DNA from: Candidatus Stahliibacteriota bacterium
GTDB lineage: Bacteria > Hydrothermota > Tepidihabitantia > B3-TA06
Assembly (NCBI GenBank): GCA_004375895.1
Contig: SOJW01000014.1
Coordinates: 1 to 43,074 of the forward strand
Length of the DNA: 43,074 nucleotides
Direction of reading: 5' to 3'
Shown here: positions 23,913-31,396 of the stretch, piece after piece
Position numbering within the stretch: the first letter of the stretch is position 1
Layout of the letters: each line of letters starts with the position of its first letter
Program-made: the position numbers and the translations under genes
Notes under the pieces: generated by a model
What the model saw: only the letters and a program-made list of their open reading frames with translations
What the model was told of the DNA's origin: nothing
Databases searched by the model: none

Positions 23913-23932
23913 GTGTCGCAAATATGTGACAC
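23913..23932. promoter_or_regulatory. Imperfect palindrome, candidate enhancer site 2
   Basis: Core TGTCGCAAATATGTGACA with flanking G and C, matching site 1 as TGTCrCAAwwwTGTGACA. Its centre is 78 bases from site 1 and about 95 bases upstream of the sigma54 -12 element. Confidence 0.65.
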
Positions 23933-24004
23933 TTTACATCCCCAAAACCTCCTCACTGTCAAGCATATATCTGTAAGCCACTTAAAATCAAAAGCTTATA
24001 GAAT

Positions 24005-24020
24005 TGGCCCTTGATTTGCT
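24005..24020 (+). promoter_or_regulatory. Sigma54 (-24/-12) promoter
   Basis: TGGCCCTTGATTTGCT: the GG (24006-24007) and GC (24018-24019) have exactly the spacing of the consensus TGGCACNNNNNTTGCW, with TGG, C at +6 and TTGCT all kept. The predicted start is near 24031, giving a leader of about 38 bases to the ribosome site AAAGGAGG of the next gene. Enhancer-like palindromes lie at about -187 and -109. Confidence 0.75.
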
Positions 24021-24068
24021 TTGCCATTTCCTGCAATTGAGCAACCTGCAAAACAAAAGGAGGCTAAT

Positions 24069-24299
24069 ATGCAGAGAACGCAGAGAACATGGAAGAAACT
24101 TGTCGTGGTAGCACTCTTAATCCTAACGGTTATGGGACTGGTGGTTCCATTGGTCGCGGCTACAACCTCTTGGCACTTGGATTCACCAACCGGCGAGTCT
24201 GGTTATGTAGCGGATCCTGAGGATACCTTCGATACAGGAGGAGGAGGTGATCCTTTTCCTCCGAATCCTGAACCCCCGCTACCACCACCGCAGACTTAG
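24069..24299 (+). CDS. Small exported Gly/Pro-rich peptide under a sigma54 promoter
   Basis: 76 residues from the ATG at 24069 (AAAGGAGGCTAAT upstream). Signal peptide: basic MQRTQRTWKK, then LVVVALLILTVMGLVVPLVA with a plausible cut after AAT or LVAA. The mature part is only about 45 residues and acidic: TTSWHLDSPTGESGYVADPE, DTFDTGGGGDPF, PPNPEPPLPPPQT. It has no cysteine and no recognisable family. Size, export signal and dedicated control suggest a secreted signal or structural peptide; a processed peptide is possible. No exporter or maturation enzyme is adjacent. It is followed after 47 bases by the 97-residue gene. Confidence 0.75.
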   Translation: MQRTQRTWKKLVVVALLILTVMGLVVPLVAATTSWHLDSPTGESGYVADPEDTFDTGGGGDPFPPNPEPPLPPPQT

Positions 24300-24346
24300 G
24301 TAAGTTCTTGAAGTAAAAGGACATAGTATGTTGAAAGGAGGAGAAG

Positions 24347-24640
24347 ATGGAACGAATCAACGATCAACAACGGCAGCTAAGAGAACTTACTCACTACCAA
24401 GAGAGCTTGCTTAGCAATGTGATCATTGAGTTTGGGTCAAACATGTTAGTGCTCAACCATCCAGACGTCAGGGGTCTTCACGTGAAAGGCGATCCAACAA
24501 CCCAGGACGTGGTTGTAGAACTCTTCGTCCACCGTGTGAGCAGCTCTTTGAGGCTGCTGGCCCAAGAAGAATACGGCGGGCATAGCATTAGCTTCTTCGA
24601 GCCCTCGGTGGGTGCGCGTATTCGAGCTTCTCTTTCCTGA
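24347..24640 (+). CDS. 97-residue protein of unknown function, second gene of the sigma54 unit
   Basis: 97 residues. GAAAGGAGGAGAAG precedes the ATG. No signal peptide or membrane segment, so probably cytoplasmic. A polar helix (MERINDQQRQLRELTHYQES, then LLSNVI) precedes mixed strands (NMLVLNHPDVRGLHVKGD, DVVVELFVHRV) and a C-terminal SISFFEPSVGARI. I do not recognise the family. The N-x-P-x-V-x-G-x-x-V-K-G block faintly recalls small beta domains near trypsin-like proteases, but that is weak. As the only partner of the exported peptide it could act in its synthesis, sensing or immunity. Confidence 0.7.
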   Translation: MERINDQQRQLRELTHYQESLLSNVIIEFGSNMLVLNHPDVRGLHVKGDPTTQDVVVELFVHRVSSSLRLLAQEEYGGHSISFFEPSVGARIRASLS

Positions 24641-24664
24641 AAACTCCATAATTGAAACATCGAT

Positions 24665-24699
24665 GAGGCACGGTCCAGAACCGTGCCTCTTTTTATTTT
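24665..24699 (+). terminator. Strong terminator of the sigma54 unit
   Basis: Perfect 10-bp stem GAGGCACGGT / ACCGTGCCTC with a 5-base loop, then TTTTTATTTTA. It marks the end of the two-gene unit. From here to 24906 only an unsupported 32-codon frame is seen. Confidence 0.9.
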
Positions 24700-24906
24700 A
24701 ATTCACAAAAAATACACCAACGCAATATTATTGCGACTTAAGCAGTGCTGAAAGAAACCTGCGGCGAACAAAGGCGAGAAAGTAGGCTATAAGAAATTGC
24801 TGACTGTCAACAAAAAGAGGGTATCATGCCCAAAGGAAAGCAATGGAAAAGTTGCGATTTTGTAGTTGGAAACTCAGTTGCGATATCGAGTCGGAACGAC
24901 AGTCCC

Positions 24907-26397
24907 TTAATAAGATGCAAATAAACGCGGTTTTGTTGTAGTAATGCTCCGGCGTACACGACTTCCTATCCCTTGAAGCTTTAGCTTCATCATCGCGGAT
25001 ATAAGCGCGTCAGGGAAGTGGTCGTCCTTTTTCACGATGTGCCCCTGCGCATCGCGCCGCCAGGTGCGAAGCTGACGGATAAGGGTAGTATGGCGCTCAG
25101 GGATGCGTATGCGATCCTTCTCGAAAAGGTAGGAAAGGATAGCAACCCCTTCCTCCTTGAAACTGACAAACGGCACACCAAGTGTTTCTGAGGAGGGTGC
25201 GGACGCGCCGCCCGCTGGCGGACGGCCCCATACCGCGAAGCCCTCATCCCTGAGCCGTGCATTTTCGAATGGATGCGAGGAGTCGGCATAGACCTCGCGC
25301 AGACCGAAACGATCACGTAACTCCTTTAGACACTGGACAATGGTGTCTATCCCGTGCCGATGAAACGCCTCGGTGTGAAGCACGTGAACCGCATCGCCTT
25401 TGATCCCCAGCACCACCACCGCGGTCATCCCGGCAAACCCCCAGTCAATCCCGTAACACCCCCCGTAACACACCCCGTAACACACATCGTCCCTCACCTC
25501 ACCCTCTTTGATAACGGCTCTATCAATAGCCTGAGGATCGATTACACATCCGGCAGAGGCAGGGCGCATCCCCATAACCTCCACCTCGAAGGTTTCCCGG
25601 TTGGTATCCTGCCACTCGCCTATGATCTCATCTGCCTCTATCCAGCCATCCGATTCCTTGGCCTTGCCTTTACAGTAGCGGCTGCGGAACTCATTGACAG
25701 GACACGACTTACAGTCATAAGGGCAGGGTTTGGCGATGTCAAAACTGTCCCAACGGTAAAGTTCGTAGCCTTGGGACTTATGATCTTCGACGAGTCTCGC
25801 GAAGCTGCCGACTAATCTGTGGTAGGTTGAGGAACGAAGGATCAGGGCTGGATCGGCAGTCCGGACGGTATATCGCGCTGCCCTGACTACATCCTCGTCG
25901 GCCTCGGCCTCTTCGTCTATCAACAAGATTGCGCCCCGCGTCCCTCTGCCCAGATGTAATCCCCGGATCGAGCGTGCCGATGCGGTCTTGGCCACGATCC
26001 GGTTGCCGCTGACGCCTAAGAGCTCGCTGCGTCTCAATCTGTCTACCGATTCCTCTGTTTCAGGTAACTCCAGCCACTGCGCGATATATGAGAATAGGGT
26101 AAGCGCCTGGGTTTCGGAACCTGCAACTATGCCCACGTCGAAGTCCTTGAATAAAAAGAAGGCAGTTGCCAGAAGCGCAGCCCCGAAGGTCTTGCCTCCC
26201 CCTCGCGGCGCTAAGACCACGGCTTTGCGTGTCTTGAGTGAGTAAAGATCATCAAATAGTCTCTTGAATTCCGCAAAGAACCGGACCCCGCGCTCGGTAA
26301 AGAAGAGCGCAGGGTCCGTGCGGTAACGCGCAAGGAGGGGTGCTGAGGCACGCAGGCGCTCGAGGAAGCCAGCGAGCAGGGTTCTATCGCGAACCAT
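24907..26397 (-). CDS. Phage-type terminase large subunit (TerL)
   Basis: 496 residues. Packaging ATPase, about 40-220: Walker A VLAPRGGGKTFGAA (62-75), Walker B GAILLIDEEAEAD (155-167), coupling motif ILRSSTYHRL. Nuclease, about 310-480: GIDWGFAGMTAVVVLG (D318), a central acidic stretch VYADSSHPFENARL, and late acidic HFPDALISAMMKLK. Between them lies a four-cysteine cluster, C-P-Y-D-C-K-S-C-x8-C (about 225-241), suggesting a bound metal. Just before the first nuclease aspartate is an expansion CYGVCYGGCYG encoded by three decamer repeats. The gene is intact, yet no portal, capsid or tail gene is in the window, so it belongs to a remnant or a minimal packaging unit. Confidence 0.88.
   Translation of the reverse strand: MVRDRTLLAGFLERLRASAPLLARYRTDPALFFTERGVRFFAEFKRLFDDLYSLKTRKAVVLAPRGGGKTFGAALLATAFFLFKDFDVGIVAGSETQALTLFSYIAQWLELPETEESVDRLRRSELLGVSGNRIVAKTASARSIRGLHLGRGTRGAILLIDEEAEADEDVVRAARYTVRTADPALILRSSTYHRLVGSFARLVEDHKSQGYELYRWDSFDIAKPCPYDCKSCPVNEFRSRYCKGKAKESDGWIEADEIIGEWQDTNRETFEVEVMGMRPASAGCVIDPQAIDRAVIKEGEVRDDVCYGVCYGGCYGIDWGFAGMTAVVVLGIKGDAVHVLHTEAFHRHGIDTIVQCLKELRDRFGLREVYADSSHPFENARLRDEGFAVWGRPPAGGASAPSSETLGVPFVSFKEEGVAILSYLFEKDRIRIPERHTTLIRQLRTWRRDAQGHIVKKDDHFPDALISAMMKLKLQGIGSRVRRSITTTKPRLFASY
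25450..25483. repeat. Decamer repeat array inside terL
   Basis: Three copies of CCCGTAACAC at 12-base spacing (25450, 25462, 25474), read on the coding strand as GTGTTACGGG and giving C-Y-G units in frame. The same decamer fills two parts of the lysin-like gene at 27.5 and 28.0 kb. Confidence 0.8.
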
Positions 26398-26728
26398 TGG
26401 ATTTCAGCTCGGCCTCGAGCGCCGCGAGTATATCTTCCCTTTTGCGATCGAAATCAGCGCCCAGTACCCGGCGAAGGATCGTGAATAGCGGTTCAAGATT
26501 CTCTTCCAAACTCTTGCGCTGCGCTTCCTTCAGCTCAGAGGACAAAAGACTCTCCTCGGTCTTCAGAAGCCCGGGCAGGAGCCGAACCGCCTTCTCAAGC
26601 TTTCCCAGCTCGGGATCGTCCTTAGGCGCGAGGTGAACCATCCTTAGATACCTGCACTTGAGTCGCTCGAGATCGCTTATCGCCTTGCGGCGGAAACATC
26701 CCAGGTCATTCGTCGCTCTCTTCTTCAA
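26384..26728 (-). CDS. Small helical protein, possible terminase small subunit
   Basis: 114 residues, nearly all helical (AISDLERLKCRYLRMVHL, KLEKAVRLLPGLLKTEESLL, LEENLEPLFTILRRVLG). It is immediately upstream of terL and overlaps it by 14 bases, the usual place for a small terminase subunit. No HTH is clear, so the name rests on position alone. Confidence 0.55.
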   Translation of the reverse strand: MKKRATNDLGCFRRKAISDLERLKCRYLRMVHLAPKDDPELGKLEKAVRLLPGLLKTEESLLSSELKEAQRKSLEENLEPLFTILRRVLGADFDRKREDILAALEAELKSNGSR

Positions 26729-26964
26729 TGTCTTTCCTCTTTAGACACACTGCCCTCGACGAGATTGGCAAGTTCGCGCAGGGCGAGTTGCCGATAGATA
26801 AAATACAGCTCGTCTTCACGGGCGAGAAGCCTTTGCCGTCTTTGGCTAAGATCGCGTTCTCTCATCTTCCGCTCCAGCAGCCAGGCGCGCCACAGGGCAA
26901 TCACCGCCGCAATCAAAAGCGCAAGCGGAATGCCAACCTCGCGCACCAGGCCCAGGACGCTCAT
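26725..26964 (-). CDS. Small membrane protein with coiled-coil tail
   Basis: 79 residues. One membrane segment (IPLALLIAAVIALWRAWLL, about 12-30), then a charged helix (ERKMRERDLSQRRQRLLARE). It overlaps the next gene by four bases (ATGA). In a phage lysis/packaging setting it could be a holin or spanin-like protein, but single-pass proteins of this kind are common. Function unknown. Confidence 0.6.
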   Translation of the reverse strand: MSVLGLVREVGIPLALLIAAVIALWRAWLLERKMRERDLSQRRQRLLAREDELYFIYRQLALRELANLVEGSVSKEERH

Positions 26965-26965
26965 C

Positions 26966-27229
26966 TCATTTCGCCTGCCCCAAGAAGCGCAGGATGTCTG
27001 AGATGTTGTCGCCCAGTTCAGCCTTCTTTGAGAGCGAGTACTTTAAGATCGCGTCGTAGAACTTCCGGTCGTCTGACTGCACACTCTTCAGTTCATCAAG
27101 CGCCTTGCGCAGGTTCTCTCGCGCCTCTTCGAGCGCGTCGAGCAGATCGCTGTTGATACTGTCGCGGTTGCAGCGCTTGAGTGCCAGGCTGATCGCCTCA
27201 TAAGCCTTGGCCACGTGTTCAATGATCAT
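26966..27229 (-). CDS. Small helical protein of the phage-like cluster
   Basis: 87 residues, soluble and all-helical (EHVAKAYEAISLALKRCNRD, LLDALEEARENLRKALDELK). Ends two bases before the start of the next gene, and preceded by a ribosome site GAGGTTCACC. Not recognised. Confidence 0.6.
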   Translation of the reverse strand: MIIEHVAKAYEAISLALKRCNRDSINSDLLDALEEARENLRKALDELKSVQSDDRKFYDAILKYSLSKKAELGDNISDILRFLGQAK

Positions 27230-27261
27230 TGGTGAACCTCCGATTCATAATAACCTCTAGG

Positions 27262-28317
27262 TTATGTATTTCCTTCATTACCCTCTTCTGGGTCCCCGCG
27301 CGGTGAAAGTTTCCCCCACGACAGGGGCCCACATATCCCGTCAACCTTCAACCCATTCTCACGCTGGAAGTAAAGGAAAGCCTCCTGGGTACGCGAAAGC
27401 CAGTCCCCGTCGACAACCAACCGTGAATCCATACGATGGTTAAGAAGCTTCTGCATCCGGGCCACCCAGGGGTTCTGGATCCCGTATCTCAGGGTCGGAC
27501 GCCAACCCGTAACACCCGTACCCCTACGGGGCATTTTCACTATTACTCGGAGCTTGCGCTCCGGTCGCAAGGACATAACACCCGTAACACCCGTAACGCA
27601 CCTGCCTGAGGTATAAGGCTCCTCAGGCTGTCCGCGTGTCTTCATCCAATTGCCCAGATCGCGCGCACCCCACAACGTGAGACCGAAGAGTTTGCCCGGA
27701 TGTCGCTCGATCCGCTCTAGAAAGAAGCGGTAAGCTTCGCCTTCATAACCGCCCTGGATGGCGATGCATCCGGCTGACCAGCGGCCAATACTCTCACCCC
27801 TGCCCCCGGCGTGAACGTGGATCCCGAACCGGCCGGTCTCCACGCGTTCGGACATGTCCTGAACAAAGTCTTTATCCCTATCGCGCCAGACACGGTCGAG
27901 ACCCGTGGCCGAGACCAGGGCCGGGTGCCCGCGGTGCCTGCCGCGCTTGTAGATGTGATGTCCCCAGACAAGGTTGGCCGCCCCTCGCGGGTGCGGACTC
28001 ATCTGAGTGTAATATCTTCCCGGCTCGGTGGTCGCCCGTAACGCCCGCACCCGTAACACCCGCACCCGTAACACACCTTCCCGTAACACACCCTTTTTAT
28101 TCGCTCCAGCGTCTCTGTTCCGCCAGAACAATACCACGCAGTCGTTATATAGATCCGGGGTGTTGCGGTTGAGTTCGATTAGACCCTCCAGTTCTCCCAG
28201 AGGTTCTGCACCCTCAAGGCACAGGACGTTTACCGCGTCCTGCCCGGTCTCCACCGGGCAATAGAGCGCCGAGCAGAACTCCGAGGCCAGTTCATAGGTC
28301 AGTTGAAGCTTAGTCAT
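27262..28317 (-). CDS. L,D-transpeptidase-like protein with peptidoglycan-binding domain
   Basis: 351 residues from the ATG at 28315-28317, chosen for GGAGGTACGT just upstream; a longer frame has no ribosome site. The central part has WGHHIYKRGRHRGHPALVSA and FGIHVHAGGRGESIGRWSAG followed by CIAIQGG. That gives His167/His169 and Cys184 in the S-x-G-C arrangement of YkuD-type L,D-transpeptidases or a related cell-wall fold. The C-terminal 60 residues (NPWVARMQKLLNHRM, VDGDWLSRTQEAFLYFQREN, GLKVDGICGPLSW) are a PG_binding_1 domain. No signal peptide, as for phage lysins. It heads the minus-strand phage-type cluster. Two low-complexity segments (about 76-96 and 228-246) are built from the decamer repeat and look like insertions. 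Confidence 0.75.
   Translation of the reverse strand: MTKLQLTYELASEFCSALYCPVETGQDAVNVLCLEGAEPLGELEGLIELNRNTPDLYNDCVVLFWRNRDAGANKKGVLREGVLRVRVLRVRALRATTEPGRYYTQMSPHPRGAANLVWGHHIYKRGRHRGHPALVSATGLDRVWRDRDKDFVQDMSERVETGRFGIHVHAGGRGESIGRWSAGCIAIQGGYEGEAYRFFLERIERHPGKLFGLTLWGARDLGNWMKTRGQPEEPYTSGRCVTGVTGVMSLRPERKLRVIVKMPRRGTGVTGWRPTLRYGIQNPWVARMQKLLNHRMDSRLVVDGDWLSRTQEAFLYFQRENGLKVDGICGPLSWGKLSPRGDPEEGNEGNT
27506..27599. repeat. Decamer repeats in the lysin-like gene, array A
   Basis: CCCGTAACAC at 27506-27515 and 27581-27590, with a near copy ending 27599 and a related CCCCTACGGGG between. Translated in frame as G-V-T-G-V-T-G type repeats. Same unit as in terL. Confidence 0.75.
28033..28092. repeat. 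Decamer repeats in the lysin-like gene, array B
   Basis: About five copies or near copies of CCCGTAACRC separated by short CGCAC/ACCTT spacers. They encode repeated G-V-L-R-V/E units (residues about 76-96). Confidence 0.75.
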
Positions 28318-28526
28318 ACGTACCTCCTTCCGTCTCCGGTCCTTCGGGTTCCCTGCGCAGCCACGCAGTGGATGCGTAGGGTGAAATCTCATGGTTAAAT
28401 TATGAAGGGGTTCCTGAAGAGTGCAATAGAAACGTGAAGAATTATTGCCCCACTCCTCGCTACGCCGTCTGGCAACGTCGTGGGGTCCCCGGCGAGATGC
28501 GAAGCATCTCGTTGGGGTGAAACCGA
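28318..28526. other. Intergenic region with hairpin elements
   Basis: No gene. Contains the lysin ribosome site, then GC-rich inverted repeats near 28450-28515 (ACGCCGTCTGGC..., GGGGTCCCCGGCG, and CGAGATGC-GAA-GCATCTCG). The GGGGTCCCC/CCCCAC signature recurs near 30173-30213 and 30597-30630, so these are dispersed elements. Confidence 0.5.
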
Positions 28527-28554
28527 TTGACAAGCTCGATTTCTCGCCTAGAGT
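28527..28554 (+). promoter_or_regulatory. Possible promoter of the exported TPR gene
   Basis: TTGACA (28527-28532), 16-base spacer, TAGAGT (28549-28554). About 32 bases of leader to the ATG at 28593, with no good ribosome site. The in-frame TTG belongs to the -35 box and is not a start. Confidence 0.5.
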
Positions 28555-28592
28555 ATAGGGTGAGATATAAAGGTACTGGCGCGTCACCACCT

Positions 28593-30170
28593 ATGAAAAC
28601 ATGGATAGTGGCCTTACTCTTGATTCTGGGTGCGAGTCCATTGTCCGCTGTCTGGGAGATGAAGACGATGCGGCCGACGGTCGAGCCGCCCAGGGTGGAG
28701 ATGCTTTTAGACTCCCTTCTTGCCAAGGGCGATCCTGAGCGCGGGTTGATTCGCTTTGTTGAGGACTCGCTGCACTCTCCTGAGGAACGCCTTCAGGCCG
28801 CCACCCTTTTGGCTGCGCTTCACAACCGCAGGGAGGAACCGGCCCGCGCGCTTCTGGCGCTCTTCTACATCTCAAGGGAGCTTGACACCACCTGGACTCC
28901 GGCGCAGGCGCTCATCGCTGCCGAGGCCTACTATCGTCTTGGGCATCGTGATTGGGCAAAGACCTGGCTTGATCGCATCCCCTACACCCATCCCTTGACC
29001 GAGGTGGTTCAGGTGTTACGGGTCTACGGGATACTGGAGAACATGGCTGACCCTGACTCCCTGGTTGAGGTTCGTTCTCGCTTTGAGCGCGCGCTCGAAC
29101 GCTACTATGACCCCATGGCTTTAATGCTATCCCTGCACGGCCTTGGTCTTTGTTATCTTGCCAAGGGAACGGCGGCCGCTTGCGATACCGCGGCCGCTTA
29201 CCTGAGCTTCGCCATGGATGATACCGCCGCCGCCTATCTAAGCTTTGCACTGAAGGAGTATCGCGAGAGTGCAGGAGGGCTGCCGCTGGTTGAGCGTCTT
29301 ACCCCCTACAGCCTTTACTGGACCGCTATAGCCGCCAGCCGTCGGGGTGACGGCTGGGCAGCGCTTGCCGCGTGGGAAGAGATCCTTTATGAGTATCCGG
29401 AAACGATCTTCTGGGAAGAAGGAGCCGTGCAATACGCCGCCTTGCAGTTGAAAAGAGGAAAAACGGACTCAGCAAGGTGGGCGACGAACCTTTTGCTCGA
29501 AAGAACAACAGATCCGCACAGGGTACTTGAAGGAAGGCTTCTTGCGGCCTCTGTGTTTGCATACGAGGAGCACTACGACTCGGCAGCGGTGGCGTTTGCT
29601 TCGCTGTCACGTGCCATTGCGATAGGCGACACCCTGAGAGTGCTTTCTCATGCCGGCATGACCGGCTCCCTTCTGCGCTACTCACGAGGTATCCCTGAAC
29701 CCGACAGCATCCCTGTTTGTCTTGCCCGGCTTGAGCTCTCAGGCTACAACCCGTTGGCGATCGCTGAGATCAACTCAGAGATTGCCGAGCGGTTCCTGAT
29801 TCAGCGCCGGATAGAGGAAGCGGACAGCTTCTTTGAGCGCGGCCTGCGGTACTACCCGGATCCGGTAATTGAGACGCGTGCCAGGCTGGCCCTTGCCTAC
29901 ATATCCCTTGCCAGGGGGAAGTACTCAAGCTCTATAACCCACTACGAGTGGGTGTTGGAGTTTGTTGATCGCTACGGGATCTCCTTTGAAGGCCTGGCCG
30001 ACGTCCAGTTAAGCCTGGGACTTGCGTATCTTCAGCGCTCGCGATCCTCGCCCCAGAATCGCAATGACGATCTGCAGCGTGCGCGCTTAAGCTTCCGTGA
30101 GGCGCTTGCGCTTGATCCGGCTGGCGAGGCCGGCGACGCGGCCCGCAGACAACTGAAGGAAATAGATTAA
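28593..30170 (+). CDS. Exported TPR-rich protein
   Basis: 525 residues from the ATG at 28593, which yields the signal peptide MKTWIVALLLILGASPLSA. The mature protein is helical repeats: ALIAAEAYYRLGHRDWAKTW, LHGLGLCYLAKG, YWTAIAASRRGDGWAALAAW, RFLIQRRIEEADSFFERGL, LALAYISLARGKYSSSITHY, LSLGLAYLQRSRS. Near residue 202 there is a short in-frame tandem duplication: D-T-A-A-A-Y-L-S-F-A twice, 13 residues apart. The role is unknown; such proteins usually scaffold envelope complexes. The 3' end carries the TGCTCC/GATCGCA element and a hairpin. Confidence 0.85.
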   Translation: MKTWIVALLLILGASPLSAVWEMKTMRPTVEPPRVEMLLDSLLAKGDPERGLIRFVEDSLHSPEERLQAATLLAALHNRREEPARALLALFYISRELDTTWTPAQALIAAEAYYRLGHRDWAKTWLDRIPYTHPLTEVVQVLRVYGILENMADPDSLVEVRSRFERALERYYDPMALMLSLHGLGLCYLAKGTAAACDTAAAYLSFAMDDTAAAYLSFALKEYRESAGGLPLVERLTPYSLYWTAIAASRRGDGWAALAAWEEILYEYPETIFWEEGAVQYAALQLKRGKTDSARWATNLLLERTTDPHRVLEGRLLAASVFAYEEHYDSAAVAFASLSRAIAIGDTLRVLSHAGMTGSLLRYSRGIPEPDSIPVCLARLELSGYNPLAIAEINSEIAERFLIQRRIEEADSFFERGLRYYPDPVIETRARLALAYISLARGKYSSSITHYEWVLEFVDRYGISFEGLADVQLSLGLAYLQRSRSSPQNRNDDLQRARLSFREALALDPAGEAGDAARRQLKEID

Positions 30171-30219
30171 TACACCCCACGCGTCTGCTGCGCAGCCGCG
30201 CGGGGACCCCGAGATTAAA

Positions 30220-30250
30220 TGCTCCTTTTGCCGAAGGGCAAAAGATCGCA
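30220..30250 (+). repeat. 3'-UTR structured element, copy 3
   Basis: TGCTCC, TTTTGCC, loop GAAG, GGCAAAA (perfect 7-bp stem), GATCGCA. It lies 50 bases after the TPR stop and 16 bases before a terminator-like hairpin. Confidence 0.75.
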
Positions 30251-30265
30251 GGGAGATAAAATGAA

Positions 30266-30298
30266 AAGCCAGCCCAAAGGCTGGCTTGCCTGTTTCTT
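30266..30298 (+). terminator. Terminator-like hairpin after the exported TPR gene
   Basis: Perfect 9-bp stem AAGCCAGCC / GGCTGGCTT, loop CAAA, followed by GCCTGTTTCTTTC. Confidence 0.6.
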
Positions 30299-30640
30299 TC
30301 TCCGATCCTTTCTCCACAGGAGAAAGGGAGAATATAAGGAACGGGCCGCGGTTGCGGCCCGCTATGTTAAAGGCGTTTCTTATCAAACATCCCAAAACCA
30401 AAGGAGGTTTGGTGGCTCTAGCGTGTCGAACTATATATTAGCATCTACCGTGCCAGGTGCTGATTTAAGAAGCATCCCACGTATTATCGAGACTTGTTCT
30501 AAATAACCGCCGAGGGGGGATTGATGCTTTGTATAAAACAGTTGCACGGAAAGGAAATTCTGCCCGTGTGAAGCGTTATGCTCAGAGTATTAGAGGGGTC
30601 CCCACGGCGTATCGAAGAAACGCCGTAGGTTCAAAAAAGG
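30299..30640. other. Gene-free stretch with several inverted repeats
   Basis: Contains a GGGCCGCGGTTGCGGCCC hairpin (near 30343), an isolated AAAGGAGG without a convincing gene behind it (near 30399; the possible frames are 9-27 codons), and a GGCGT...ACGCC hairpin near 30606-30628 with GGGGTCCCC. I support no gene here. Confidence 0.5.
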
Positions 30641-30642
30641 TG

Positions 30643-30670
30643 TTGACACACCCCGTTTGCGGACTAAGCT
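30643..30670 (+). promoter_or_regulatory. Promoter placed for a leaderless start
   Basis: TTGACA (30643-30648), 16-base spacer, TAAGCT (30665-30670), six bases (TGGCCT) to the ATG at 30677. The -10 is weak, but the geometry matches the other units and no ribosome site is present. Confidence 0.6.
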
Positions 30671-30676
30671 TGGCCT

Positions 30677-31396
30677 ATGACTCGGCTTAAGGTTCTTGTC
30701 GTGAGCATCATGTCGGTGGCGACCGCCTTTGCATACCCTGTTGGTGGGTGGGGCGGCTTAGGTGTGGCCGGAATGATGGTTGACGTGGAAGGTCTGAACG
30801 ACAACCTGACCACAATCAACCGGGAGATACTGGGTGGCTCACAAACTGTTGAGTTGGAGAGCCCTTTCTATTTTATAGGCGGTCAGGGCGGTGGTGAGAT
30901 CGGTCTTTTCTCGCTTGGTGCCTGGGGCGGCGGACTTTTTTCGCGCACAAGCGCGGATGCGCTCTCGGCATCACTCGGCTACGCTGCGGGATCGGTCGAC
31001 CTGGGCGTTAACTTCAAACCGGCGGACTGGGTATGGATCAGACCGTGTATTGATGCAGGCGGGGCGGTATTTGCGCTGGAACTTACCGAGATCGGAGGCG
31101 GCGAGGTGGGGGATGCCCTCGAAGAACCATACTTGTCCTCTTTAAGAGGCTGGCAAGTAAACGCAGGTGCGGGACTTGCACTTCAGTTCAACCTTCCCTT
31201 ATGCAAAAGGAGTCTGGTTGGTTTGATGATCCAGACAGGCTACCTGTACCCTGTATACATCTCTTGGCGCGATCAGGACGGCTCAGAGATAGACCCCATC
31301 GAAGGGTTCGGTATGCACGGGGCCTATCTGAGAGCAGGGATAAACCTCGCTACCCGCGGCAGCCCGCAACGAGTGATGCCGAGATCAGGGATTTGA
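30677..31396 (+). CDS. Exported beta-rich, probably outer-membrane protein
   Basis: 239 residues. Signal peptide MTRLKVLVVSIMSVATAFA. The mature chain is glycine-rich with alternating strands (GGWGGLGVAGMMVDVEG, FYFIGGQGGGEIGLFSLGAW, SLGYAAGSVDLGVNFKPADW, WQVNAGAGLALQFNLP, LMIQTGYLYPVYISW). That fits a small 8-10 strand barrel or porin-like protein. There is no terminal Phe; the end is basic (RGSPQRVMPRSGI). Family not identified. Single-gene unit. Confidence 0.7.
   Translation: MTRLKVLVVSIMSVATAFAYPVGGWGGLGVAGMMVDVEGLNDNLTTINREILGGSQTVELESPFYFIGGQGGGEIGLFSLGAWGGGLFSRTSADALSASLGYAAGSVDLGVNFKPADWVWIRPCIDAGGAVFALELTEIGGGEVGDALEEPYLSSLRGWQVNAGAGLALQFNLPLCKRSLVGLMIQTGYLYPVYISWRDQDGSEIDPIEGFGMHGAYLRAGINLATRGSPQRVMPRSGI

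Noticed and set aside
24826-24924. 32-codon frame with a fair ribosome site (GAGGG) between the sigma54 unit terminator and terL
   Set aside because: It overlaps the terL stop, has no recognisable features or promoter, and its length is expected by chance.
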